Shown in pieces: positions 56,140-64,000 of a stretch of 64,000 nucleotides of DNA. Position numbers and translations under genes: made by a program. Numbering within the stretch: position 1 is the first letter of the stretch; every line of letters starts with the position of its first letter. Below the pieces are notes generated by a model. That model searched no databases, had not been told where the DNA came from, and worked only from the letters and a program-made list of their open reading frames with translations. Origin of the DNA: Liopterus haemorrhoidalis (Eukaryota; Arthropoda; Insecta; Coleoptera; Dytiscidae); assembly GCA_963971575.1 (NCBI GenBank), contig OZ020617.1:19491403-19555402 (forward strand), given 5' to 3'.

Positions 56140-56941
56140 TTACCCGTAAGCCACTATTGACGTGTGGGCGAAATTTCCGACTGCCTACGCTTAAAACGAT
56201 AAAAATTGAGTTATATGCGAATTTCTTCTTTAACTGGTAACGTTTCCGATCTACCCGACTTTTCAAACATTAATTAATGGCATGTTCTCCGCAAACTTCA
56301 ACCACTAGTTATAAATTTCTTTTAACCACAAAATAAATTTTCTTGAAACTGTTAAGAAAAGAAACATGGAAGAATATTCAATTGCTCACTAGTGAATTAC
56401 TTGGTTATTATTCTAAATATCTTTGAACTAAGTTTGGGAAAGTGTTAAATGATTTGAAGTATTTTATTTTTAAGAATATTTATGTCTACCTGTTAGCGGA
56501 GTGTGAAACAGGTGAAGAAAATAGATAACTACGGGAAACGTTCCTAGTTTATTACATCTTTTGAATTATGAGCAATTGAGGAGTAAGGGAACAAATGTAA
56601 CACTTTTTCTTGTGATGGTTTGTATTATTCGAAAGTAAATTATTTTTCTATTTGCTATATAAAGGTATTATTACACATCTGGCTAACCAGTGTGATAAGC
56701 GGTTTACTAAATTTATTGGTGTTTCAAACTATAATGGAAGTATACGGGTCTGCTTGACATTTGTCTCACTGTTAGCCGTAGTTGTAGAATAGTGAGATAA
56801 TATATATGTTACTCACGTGGTTGTAGTTAAAAAAAATGACGATATTCCACGCAAATTTAGAAGTCGCGTTATTTATCGTTCAAACGATTCGTAATAACGA
56901 GTTCTACAATGATAGAGTGCAAAAATAGCGATATAATATCC
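56140..56941. other. AT-rich intergenic stretch, nothing recognised
   Basis: No domain-bearing frame, RNA gene or terminal repeat was found. Confidence 0.6.
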
Positions 56942-57185
56942 GTAATACACAGGGAAGTTTTTTCGCCTAGACCAACAAGGCCATGGCCTACGGCCCGGTT
57001 ATATAAGGGGCCCGGTCGCCGGTCTTAATTTATTTTGTAAAGTTACTGATTTTACAAAAAAAAAAAAAATAAAATAAATAGATAATTAACTAAATGAATA
57101 ACATTAACATTATAAATATACCAGGAAATTCACATTTCAGACAAACTCTTGTTCGGCATTATAGAATTTATGCATGTAAAATGTA

Positions 57186-58127
57186 TTGAGTAGATGCAAA
57201 ATTAAAGACGATTTTTTTTGTATATAAGTGCATTCAACGAAAAAATTGCTGTATGGAGACGATCTATTGCCGTATGGAGAAGATCGAGCTGAGCCAGATA
57301 GACGTCGCTGTTGATATTGAATTGCTATTTGCCGTTTTTGTGCGGAATCCGCTTCTGTTGACGCTCATCATCTTCATTCTACCAAAAGCAAATGCCGTTT
57401 GCAATGATCTCCCAATGGATGATTCCGTTTCTATCCCATCATACGCACCACATTACCTTCTTACTGTGGGCACTTTTTGCTATTCCTTTTGGTGTTTCGG
57501 AGATACACACACTTTCTTTCTTTTGACGTTTTTGAAGAGCAACCACGATTCATCACCAGTGACAAGATTCTTCAAAAATGACGATTGCTCGTTTCCCTGC
57601 ATCAATTCGCTGAAAATTGAACTCGATCGGCTTTGTTGTTGTCGGAGAGTTCGCGTGGCACCCATCCAGCCAATTTCCACACTTTTCCAAGCTTTTTTAG
57701 ACGACGGACGATCGTGGATTGGTCGACATTGAAGTCTTCGGCCAGTAGCCGGGTTGTCATTCTATCGTCCTCTTCCACGGCTAACAAAAGTGCCTGATCG
57801 TTGAAATCCGATGGCCGTCCTTTCTCTTCATCCTCCTTAAGACTTGTGTCACCCGATTTGAATTTGTGGAACCATCTTTTAACTTGTTTTTGACTGACTG
57901 TTCTTTTGCCGAAAAGCTCGTTGAGATCGCGAAATAACTGTACCGCTTTCCATCCTTTCTCGAAGTGGTTGAGCATTATATGACGAACATGAATATGATT
58001 TTCGACACGAATTTTTTTTCACCTAAAAACAGAAGAATATTTTTATAATTATTACATAAAACAAGCGTCATTTTCCAACTCAAAATAAAAACTCCAAAAA
58101 AATCGTCGTTAATTTTGTATCAACCAA
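57186..58127 (-). mobile_element. mariner element nested in hAT-like MITE
   Basis: The inverted ends read TTGAGTAGATGCAAAATTAA at the left and the reverse complement of TTGGTTGATACAAAATTAAC at the right, both continuing as GACGATTTTTTT. TA dinucleotides flank both sides (57184-57185 and 58128-58129). At about 942 bp it is shorter than a full mariner (about 1.3 kb), in line with a truncated transposase gene. Confidence 0.85.
57250..58010 (-). pseudogene. mariner transposase pseudogene
   Basis: On the minus strand the frame from about 58005 reads 'NHIHVRHIMLNHFEKGW', 'QVKRWFHKFKSGDTSLKED', 'RPSDFNDQALLLAVEED', 'DFNVDQSTIVRRLKKLGKV' and 'GWVPRELSDNNKADR', the two HTH motifs and WVP(H)EL linker of mariner transposases. 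After a frame change near 57610 it gives 'NLVTGDESWLLF', with the first catalytic Asp, then 'VMWCVWWDRNGIIHWEII' and, after a stop, 'INSDVYLAQLDLLHTAI'. The HDNARPHT and final Asp regions are absent, so about the last third of the enzyme is deleted. Confidence 0.92.
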
Positions 58128-58481
58128 TAATTTTAGTAAAATTAAATATAGCGGTAATGAATAATCAAGGTTAAAAATTAGTTCTCAAAATCGTTGTAAT
58201 CGCTTAAATTGCAATATTTTTTCTTAATTTGACTTGACTGCTCCTGGGAGGAGGGCCCTTTAAATTCTATGGCCTAGGGCCCTTACAATTCATAAGACGG
58301 TCCTGGTTATACAGTGTAAACCTGGAAAAATTACAAAAAGTTGGCTTAACTCTAGAGATAGTAATAAAAATTAATTAATCATTTGATTAATTGAAATGTT
58401 ATAATTGATTTTCGATTAAATTGGTAGAAAATAATCTGTTAATCAATTAATCGATTATGAAATTTTAAATAAACAACATAC

Positions 58482-59290
58482 ACTGGCCGACAAACAAATG
58501 GAACTGTCATAATGTTATATTTTATAGGCTGATAAAATTTATTTAACCGTTTTATAAGGAAACTATAAGAATAGAAGGAACTACAATATATGCATAAACA
58601 AATATTTTTGTTGCTAATTAAACAAGATATAATAACAATAAATAATGCCCTTTAACTCAAATAACTAATTGTTAAAATAAAATTTTGCCATTAGTTACCC
58701 ATCTTAGAGATTTCTAAACTCCTACAAGTCTTTTTTTTGTGCAATAAAATTTAAATATGGCCAAAAGATATTGTACGAGCTGCTCCATTATATGAAGATG
58801 GCCGCAGTATTGGAATATCGCTAGTGTTTTGGATGTAGCTAAAAACTCTATTTATTAGGCCATAAAGTGTCACCAGCGAACAGCATTCACGAGCCACAAG
58901 CGCTCGAAACGACTGATTTCTTACCCTAATTGTTCTACGCGTTCGTGACTGGTCCTTAAATTTTCTCGCACGCAATTTCGAAAATCTAAATTTGACAATT
59001 TCATTGCAAACTGTCAAAGATGATTGAGGAAACAAGGGCTTGTATCCAGAAGACTTGTAACTTGCCAGGCTTTTCTTAAAAATTATCGAGTTGGAAGATT
59101 GCATTTCGCTTGTGAGCATTTGAACTGACTGGACGCAAACAATAGCAGTATATTCTGCAGAAATAAGAAGCAGTTGAGTTTAATTCTCCAGATGGACGAG
59201 AACGAGTGTTCTGAAGGCCTAGTAATCTAAGGACTTTATTGAAAAGAAGAGAGCAAAGTTTTCTACCGACCAGTGAAGCCTATATAAAAA
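58482..59290 (+). mobile_element. Tc1-like element (copy 2), degraded
   Basis: It begins with TACACTGGCCGACAAACAAA then TGGAACTGTC, and shares the GGCTGATAAAA, AACAATAAATAATGCCC and TTAAAATAAAATTTTG leader blocks with the copy at 20284. The transposase remnant starts near 58754. The right terminal repeat was not identified. Confidence 0.65.
58754..59190 (+). pseudogene. Tc1-like transposase pseudogene
   Basis: Plus-strand frames with several shifts read 'WPKDIVRAAPLYEDGRSIGI', 'LKFSRTQFRKSKFDNFIANC', 'LRKQGLVSRRLV' and 'VGRLHFACEHLN'. They correspond to the paired HTH region and the start of the linker of insect Tc1-like transposases, as in the copy at 21603. A following 'DGRERVFR' near 59190 resembles the segment after the first catalytic Asp. 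Confidence 0.72.
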
Positions 59291-59482
59291 CGAATAAAAT
59301 GAATTGCTAACTATTGTTTCATTACTATACAGAAACGACACTGACGTATTCTAAGAAGCGGATGTGTCCTCGACACTGCCCTTATTTTTCCTTGCTTATA
59401 ACTTATTTAAATAAGACTCATCAGCCACATCCGAATTATCTGTGTACGCTTAAATTTTGTAATTCCCCACTTTGCTGCAAAC

Positions 59483-60164
59483 TAGCGTTTCCCAAAGTGT
59501 GTTCCACGGAACCCCAGGGTTCCGCGATAAAATTCAGGAGTTCCGCGGGACATGGAGCTATTTATATCACTCTTGTTTCATAAAAATGGATATTAAAAAA
59601 AAAGATTTAAGATTTAGTTAAAAATGTATTCAAAGTAAAATAAATGTAATACAGATACGCAGAAAAACAACTTTCTGGTCTGATATATATATGACCAATT
59701 TCCTCATTTATCAAAAAGGGCTCTTTGGTTTTTGTTACCGTTTGAAACTAGGTACATGTGTGAATCTGGATTTTTAAAATACGCTGATACAAAATCGAAA
59801 TATCACAGTAAAGTAAATGCTGCACCAGATATGCGAATTTCATTATCCAATATTATACCAAATTTTGAAAGGATATTAGAATTCAAAAAGCAAAAGAATG
59901 AATTCATTTTATATGAAAAATATAAATTCATGTTTTTTTTTTTAAACTTTAATGTTCTAGTTTTTAGGAAGACAATGAAAATAACTACTAATTTATAAAC
60001 TCTTACTTTTCTATTGTATTTATAAAAGGAAAAAGTTTGCAGTAACGTAATGTTTTTTTTTTTTTGTATTTAAAATTGTATAAAAAAGAATCCAATAAAA
60101 GGGTTCCGAAATTTTTTGAACAGCGCTTTGGGGTTCCGCGACAAAATAAGTTTGGGAACTACTG
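59483..60164 (+). mobile_element. hAT element with transposase C-terminus, 8-bp TSD
   Basis: The left end TAGCGTTTCCCAAAGTGTGT (first base mutated from C) and the right end AGTTTGGGAACTACTG are inverted. GGAACCCC/GGGGTTCC subterminal blocks are also inverted. Flanking octamers are CTGCAAAC (59475-59482) and CTGTAAAC (60165-60172), one mismatch apart. It is 682 bp long. Confidence 0.9.
59732..59998 (+). pseudogene. hAT transposase C-terminal fragment
   Basis: The translation reads 'YMCESGFLKYADTKSKYHSK' and 'NAAPDMRISLSNIIPNFERI', the C-terminal dimerisation block of SCAND3/ZBED5-type hAT transposases (Y.CE.GFS.L...K.K.RN.L..E.D.R..LS...P....L). Only this end survives, on the strand expected for an element whose 3' end is at 60164. 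After about 59900 the frame runs into low-complexity sequence. Confidence 0.85.
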
Positions 60165-60172
60165 CTGTAAAC

Positions 60173-61010
60173 TATAATTTGTAGCTATAAGGACTCTCAT
60201 TCTACATAATATTGTACTATAACTGTTTTGTAATTTTGTTCAGTATTAAAATTTAATTTTAATTTATTAGTTATCGATTCAAGCTATTTCCGGCCCTTGT
60301 TATGTATGCCATTATTCAATACTGTAACCAGCATGAGGGCAAATTTATTATGTGTAGGATTTATAGATATTTAGAGAATACCACGTAACACAATCTCTAT
60401 TCATATTTTAAAAGATTTCCTTTTCGAAAAAGATTAAAATTTAAACTGAAAAGTATTTTAAACTGAATGTATCACATTTACCCGTTTATAGTATTTATTT
60501 TAAAAAGGAATGTTATTAAAACTAAATATTTCATAAATGTAAAATATATATTACAGACTTTTTAAGAGATGTAATTTTAGTTGGTTTCAAAAATAAAATT
60601 TCATAATTAAGTTGAGAATATTTATGTAATTAGAGTAGTTTAAAAATTAATAAGTAATAAAAAAAAATATTTATATCTTATGAAGGGACACTTGAAGCTA
60701 TATCATGAACAATGAAAGGATATCATAAAAACTATATTAGTTTACAAAAGCGTCAAATAAATATAAGACGTATTCGGCCCGTATGTGGAAAACAATTTCA
60801 ATTTCAATTCAATTTTCAACTAATTTTTTTCTTTAAAATAAACATTTCAGTCCCGGTTATTTTTCTAATAAGATAATTTAATTGAATTTATTAACATAAA
60901 TTTGTCGTTTGGAATGTTTAAAGATGCCACATGGCTAGGGGTGTTAGGCAGGTTGCACACTTATACGACATGTCGCATGTTTTTTTGTTTACGACGTATT
61001 TACGACTAGA
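60173..61010. other. AT-rich intergenic stretch, nothing recognised
   Basis: No domain-bearing frame or terminal repeat was found. Confidence 0.6.
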
Positions 61011-61071
61011 GATGGGAATTACGGCTCAGTTTGCGGAACCGGATCAGTGGAGGTCGTTCAGTTTGCTGAGC

Positions 61072-61145
61072 CGGCTCATTGATCCAGCTCAGTAATCCGG
61101 CTCATTGATCCGGCTCAGTGATCTGGCTCAGTGTTCCGGCTAAGT
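61072..61145. repeat. 13-bp minisatellite, CGGCTCATTGATC-type
   Basis: Five consecutive 13-bp units (61072-61136: CGGCTCATTGATC, CAGCTCAGTAATC, CGGCTCATTGATC, CGGCTCAGTGATC, TGGCTCAGTGTTC) and a partial sixth (to 61145). It is preceded by looser related words from 61020. It is GC-richer than its surroundings. Confidence 0.92.
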
Positions 61146-61391
61146 AAACATGTCCCCGAGACACAGGTCGGTCAGTTATCAGTTCTCCAACCGTTCAACA
61201 CTGTTGTTGGTTTGCAATATGTAGGTAGAACGTCGCTCAGCCGGGTCTTGCATGATATGAACAGACAGCGGAATTGTTTGGTCGAGTGGAATAAATGCAA
61301 TAAAAACATCTCAGTATTTGCCTCTTTATTACCTTTATTCTTGTTAATGGTCTTAGTATGAATTCAAGAAGTAAATTATGAATTATTCACA

Positions 61392-61395
<4 letters not shown>

Positions 61396-61431
<36 letters not shown>

Positions 61432-61434
61432 TCC
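61396..61434. repeat. (CT)n microsatellite
   Basis: A pure CT dinucleotide run. Minus-strand frames reading RERERE across it are artefacts. Confidence 0.95.
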
Positions 61435-61479
61435 TCATTATCTTGATATAAAGAAATAACGAAATTAAATAAATAAAAA

Positions 61480-61750
61480 TGTATAGAATATTGACTAAAT
61501 TTTTAAAGTTTTTTGTGTAAGTGTCACTAATGATATTGTCAATTAAAGTCATTCTTCTCCTACCCCGTTTTCTCGTTTTGTCACAATATCCCACTCAATG
61601 TTTCTCTGTCTCGTAATATGACCGAAAAATGATAGTTGCATTTTTTTTATTTTGCTGACCACTTGTCTTTTAGTTTTCATTTTTGTAAACTCTTCACTGT
61701 TTGTCATTTTTGCGATCCACAGAAACTTTAGGCACTTTCGGTACACCTAC
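61480..61750 (-). pseudogene. LINE ORF2 tail, decayed (minus strand)
   Basis: Two minus-strand frames give 'RKCLKFLWIAKMTNSEEF', 'KKMQLSFFGHITRQRNIEWD' and, in the other frame, 'KRGRRRMTLIDNI'. This is the usual C-terminal ending of RTE-like LINEs (R.L.ISW.DR.TN.EVL, RKL.YLGHI.R, G.I.GKRGRGRRR..W..NI). The frame shift falls between the two. Confidence 0.75.
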
Positions 61751-62119
61751 ATTTCACAAGACTTTATTTTGGTAATATTATTATTATTATTATTATTTTA
61801 ATTTTTTTAATTGTCTGAACTACTTAATTTAATCATTAATTAATTGATTGTGGAAGAGTTGTACGGGTTGCAGACATAAATAATGGAAGTAAATTTAGCT
61901 GACCAGTTTCGAAATGTTTTATTTCTTCTTCAAACCTACAAAAGTGAAAATCAGAAACTGTAGATTACAATTCGCTGATGGGGGCGAAAACGGAGATAAG
62001 TCATACGTAAGAAGATATGACTTAACACCTTTTTCACGCCCATCAGCGAATTTCATTTCATCAGTGAACCATAATTTAGAAAATTATGGTTCACCGAAGA
62101 ATGACCCTAATTTACCGCA

Positions 62120-62455
62120 ACACGTAAAAGTATAGTGGAAGTTGCCAAATGCTCGGAATTGAGTATGTCACTTCAAGGTAAAGATATAGTTACCACAATA
62201 AAAATGGGAAGGCTGAGATTGATAGGACATCCAGACATAATAGTGGTATGAAAACCAGCCACATAAATAAAAAGGCAGACATTATTGGGAAAAAGACCAA
62301 AGAGAAACCAAAAACAAGACTTTTGGATCAGGTGGAGGGAGGCATCCGTAGCCCTAAAATAAGCAGTTGGAAGACGCAGACAAGAAGCAGATAAAAATAT
62401 AAGGAGATCCTAAAAAGACCCTGTAAGAGTAACAGAACCTGTGATGATGATGAGC
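62120..62455 (+). pseudogene. LINE ORF2 tail, decayed (plus strand)
   Basis: Plus-strand frames include 'IKMGRLRLIGHPDII', 'LLGKRPKRNQKQDFWIR' and 'AVGRRRQEADKN'. They end in TGTGATGATGATGAG, resembling the GRLRW.GHV.RM / KRPRGRPK.RW.DQVE / W...A.DR..WR ending and the TGATGATGATG 3' tail common in arthropod RTE-like LINEs. It is the opposite strand to the fragment at 61480-61750. Confidence 0.72.
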
Positions 62456-63567
62456 AACTTACCTAGATAAACAACCGTCTAGTGCAATTATGTAAAGTGC
62501 AATTATAAAAGAATGTATACATATCTTTAGTTTGTTATATTTTTGTTTCAGTAGACATTGTATTTCCAATAATTTCAAATGACATATTTCACTATCTGTT
62601 ACATTACTTTGCTGTCAGTAAAACTGTAGTAATATTAATGACCTTCAATATCTTTTTCCTTCAAAAATCTATAAGAAAACAAATCAAAATATCCTTCGAA
62701 AAGCAATCACAAAATTTGATTGACATTCCTTTATTCTTTTACCGGAAAAGAAAGGCATCTTGCTGCCATCTAGCGTGATGTTCATATGTTTGGTTTCGTA
62801 GAAATCTGATGATACTGCTAAATGTTCGTACTGATATGAGAGACATGGAAGAGAGTCTGAAATGGTTATGTCATAGCGAGGAAGTACTACAGTGTCAATA
62901 TGTACGGGTGACTATGAGGGTGACAAGGAAATAATAAATGATGAGATGATATGTGATGGAAAAGATGGAAAAACATGTTCGACAGGGAATATGTGTGATT
63001 AAAATTTCACAAGTGATTTTTGAACGGAATATCTAGAGATGTATTTCTTTGATTTCATGCTTTTCAAAATACTTTTTGCGACGATCTCAAGAGGATGCGT
63101 CATTTTTTGCAAGGAATGAATACGTATTTTTGTGAGATGATATGAGTAGAACAACATGAATTTTTTATTTCCAAACTTTGAAGAAGCGCATAAATATATA
63201 ATAAATATTCTTTTTAAAAAAATTGATAATTGAAATAAGATATACGAGCACAATAAAAATATAAATAAGAAATTAATCTTGGCCTATTAACGCCTCCCAT
63301 AAATGTTTTACTCAAATATTCGTTATCAGTAAATTTAAGTATACATGGTCATTTTTACAGTAAATTATTACAAGTAAATGAAAAATGATGTAATTGAAAA
63401 GTTATTTTATTTAAACTTCCTATAATTTCATTCACGTTAATCTAGCTAATGAATCATCATTATCAAACCTGGTCCATCATCAGATGATGGCAGATAGGGA
63501 TGAGATGATGTGGTAGGTGTGTAGATGGTATGTGGTCGGTTGATTAAGGTCGGGTAATAGGGCTGAA
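62456..63567. other. AT-rich stretch, probably partly Penelope-like 3' region
   Basis: No recognisable frame. The part nearest 63567 may be the 3' untranslated region of the Penelope-like fragment that follows on the minus strand. Confidence 0.5.
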
Positions 63568-64000
63568 TTACGTATCTGGTTCCGGGTTTAATAGCGGATT
63601 AAGGTTGTTTGTCATATGTTTATGTGATAATGGTTTATTTGTTAACGGATTAGTGACTTGAGGATTAGAAAGGTTATTTTTGATGACAGGTAGCCTGAGC
63701 TGAGGAAACTCTGCGCTAATTGGACTGAGAGTATTTCCATTGTTTTCGATCAATGCAGACTCTCAATTTTCACTTAAATTTGTTGTTTTCATACATTAAG
63801 GGTTTAGCATCTTTACACTGGTAATTGTGTTGATTTTTCCAAAAATTTTAACTATAAGTTGTTGAACTTTCTTTTCATGCTCATTGACTCTCACATGTAA
63901 AGGTTTGCGAGTCCCGCCAATGTATTGTTTCCCGTACTGACAGGGCATAGTGTTGACACAGTTTTTGTTTAGGACAAATTTGAGTCCCGTACATGATTTT
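63568..64000 (-). pseudogene. Penelope-like element, GIY-YIG endonuclease C-terminal fragment (runs off window)
   Basis: From the window's right edge the minus-strand frame reads 'NCVNTMPCQYGKQYIGGT', then 'RKPLHVRVNEHEKKV', the GIY-YIG signature of Penelope-like retroelements (VY.IPC.CGK.YIG.T.R.L..R..EH). After a stop near 63800, a related frame continues with 'ESALIENNGNTLSPIS', matching the ESA.I......N...G. phrase close to the Penelope C-terminus. The segment between (H...H.I.W......) is shortened. The reverse transcriptase would lie beyond 64000 and cannot be assessed. Confidence 0.8.

Larger units (their letters stand above)
56950..58305. mobile_element. hAT-like element with nested mariner, 8-bp TSD
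   Basis: The left end CAGGGAAGTTTTTTCGCC, followed by GGCCTACGGCCC, and the right end GGGCCCTTACAATTC, followed by GACGGTCCTG, are diverged inverted repeats. Flanking octamers GTAATACA (56942-56949) and GTTATACA (58306-58313) differ at one position. Without the mariner (57186-58127) the hAT-like part is only about 410 bp, so it is a MITE. Confidence 0.75.

Noticed and set aside
57253..57732. 159-residue plus-strand frame
   Set aside because: It is the antisense of the mariner transposase remnant.

Overview
The window is eukaryotic, AT-rich (roughly 70% A+T by eye) and almost certainly from an insect or other arthropod nuclear genome. Every recognisable protein comes from a transposable-element family typical of arthropods, and I found no host gene, no functional tRNA or rRNA gene and no prokaryotic-style operon. 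It reads as a gene desert built from layers of transposon insertions. The only intact coding capacity is one two-ORF non-LTR retrotransposon at about 51.4-56.1 kb (CR1/L2-group type; ORF1 246 aa, ORF2 988 aa), ending in a short TTGAATAAA tandem tail.

Left third (1-24 kb). A Helitron-like element on the minus strand carries an internal array of about 147-bp units (1-2215) and is interrupted by a hAT element with an 8-bp target duplication (762-1694). Next come a hAT MITE (3920-4239), a foldback palindrome (4275-4850), and a second Helitron-like copy (6589-9922) holding an RNase H-bearing LINE fragment and another array. A Crypton-like recombinase fragment follows (10.6-10.9 kb), then a 5'-truncated RTE-like LINE on the minus strand (11.17-13.25 kb). 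A hAT element (14673-16101) has a second hAT-type element nested inside it (15096-15932). Mariner/Tc1 transposase fragments and a tRNA-derived SINE lie at 18-19.4 kb. A decayed hAT (20245-23142) contains Tc1, DUF7869-like and LINE debris.

Middle (24-46 kb). Here there are MITEs, a 0.9-kb foldback with a T-rich core (25277-26197), two PIF/Harbinger elements (one with a HARBI1-like DDE fragment, one with a MADF-domain fragment), a second copy of the 15.1-kb hAT family (30972-32759), Helitron 3' ends (31606, 34861), a 3-kb foldback whose arms carry tRNA-like pol III promoters (35891-38847), and a third Helitron-like array (39150-41781). At 45251-45462 there is a perfect 103-bp inverted repeat with a 6-nt loop, overlapping a tRNA-derived SINE head.

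Right third (46-64 kb). This has two hAT MITEs of one family, each with an 8-bp target duplication (46112 and 51226), the intact LINE, a mariner nested in a hAT (56950-58305), a second Tc1 relic, a hAT with a transposase C-terminus (59483-60164), a 13-bp minisatellite, LINE tails on both strands, and a Penelope-like GIY-YIG endonuclease fragment running off the right end.

Recurring themes are hAT insertions with recoverable 8-bp duplications, repeated foldback architecture, and hairpin motifs of the form CTGANGA-stem-GAAAC that resemble the hammerhead core described for Penelope-like elements. All calls come from reading the sequence. No database search was possible, so family names below the superfamily level are provisional.
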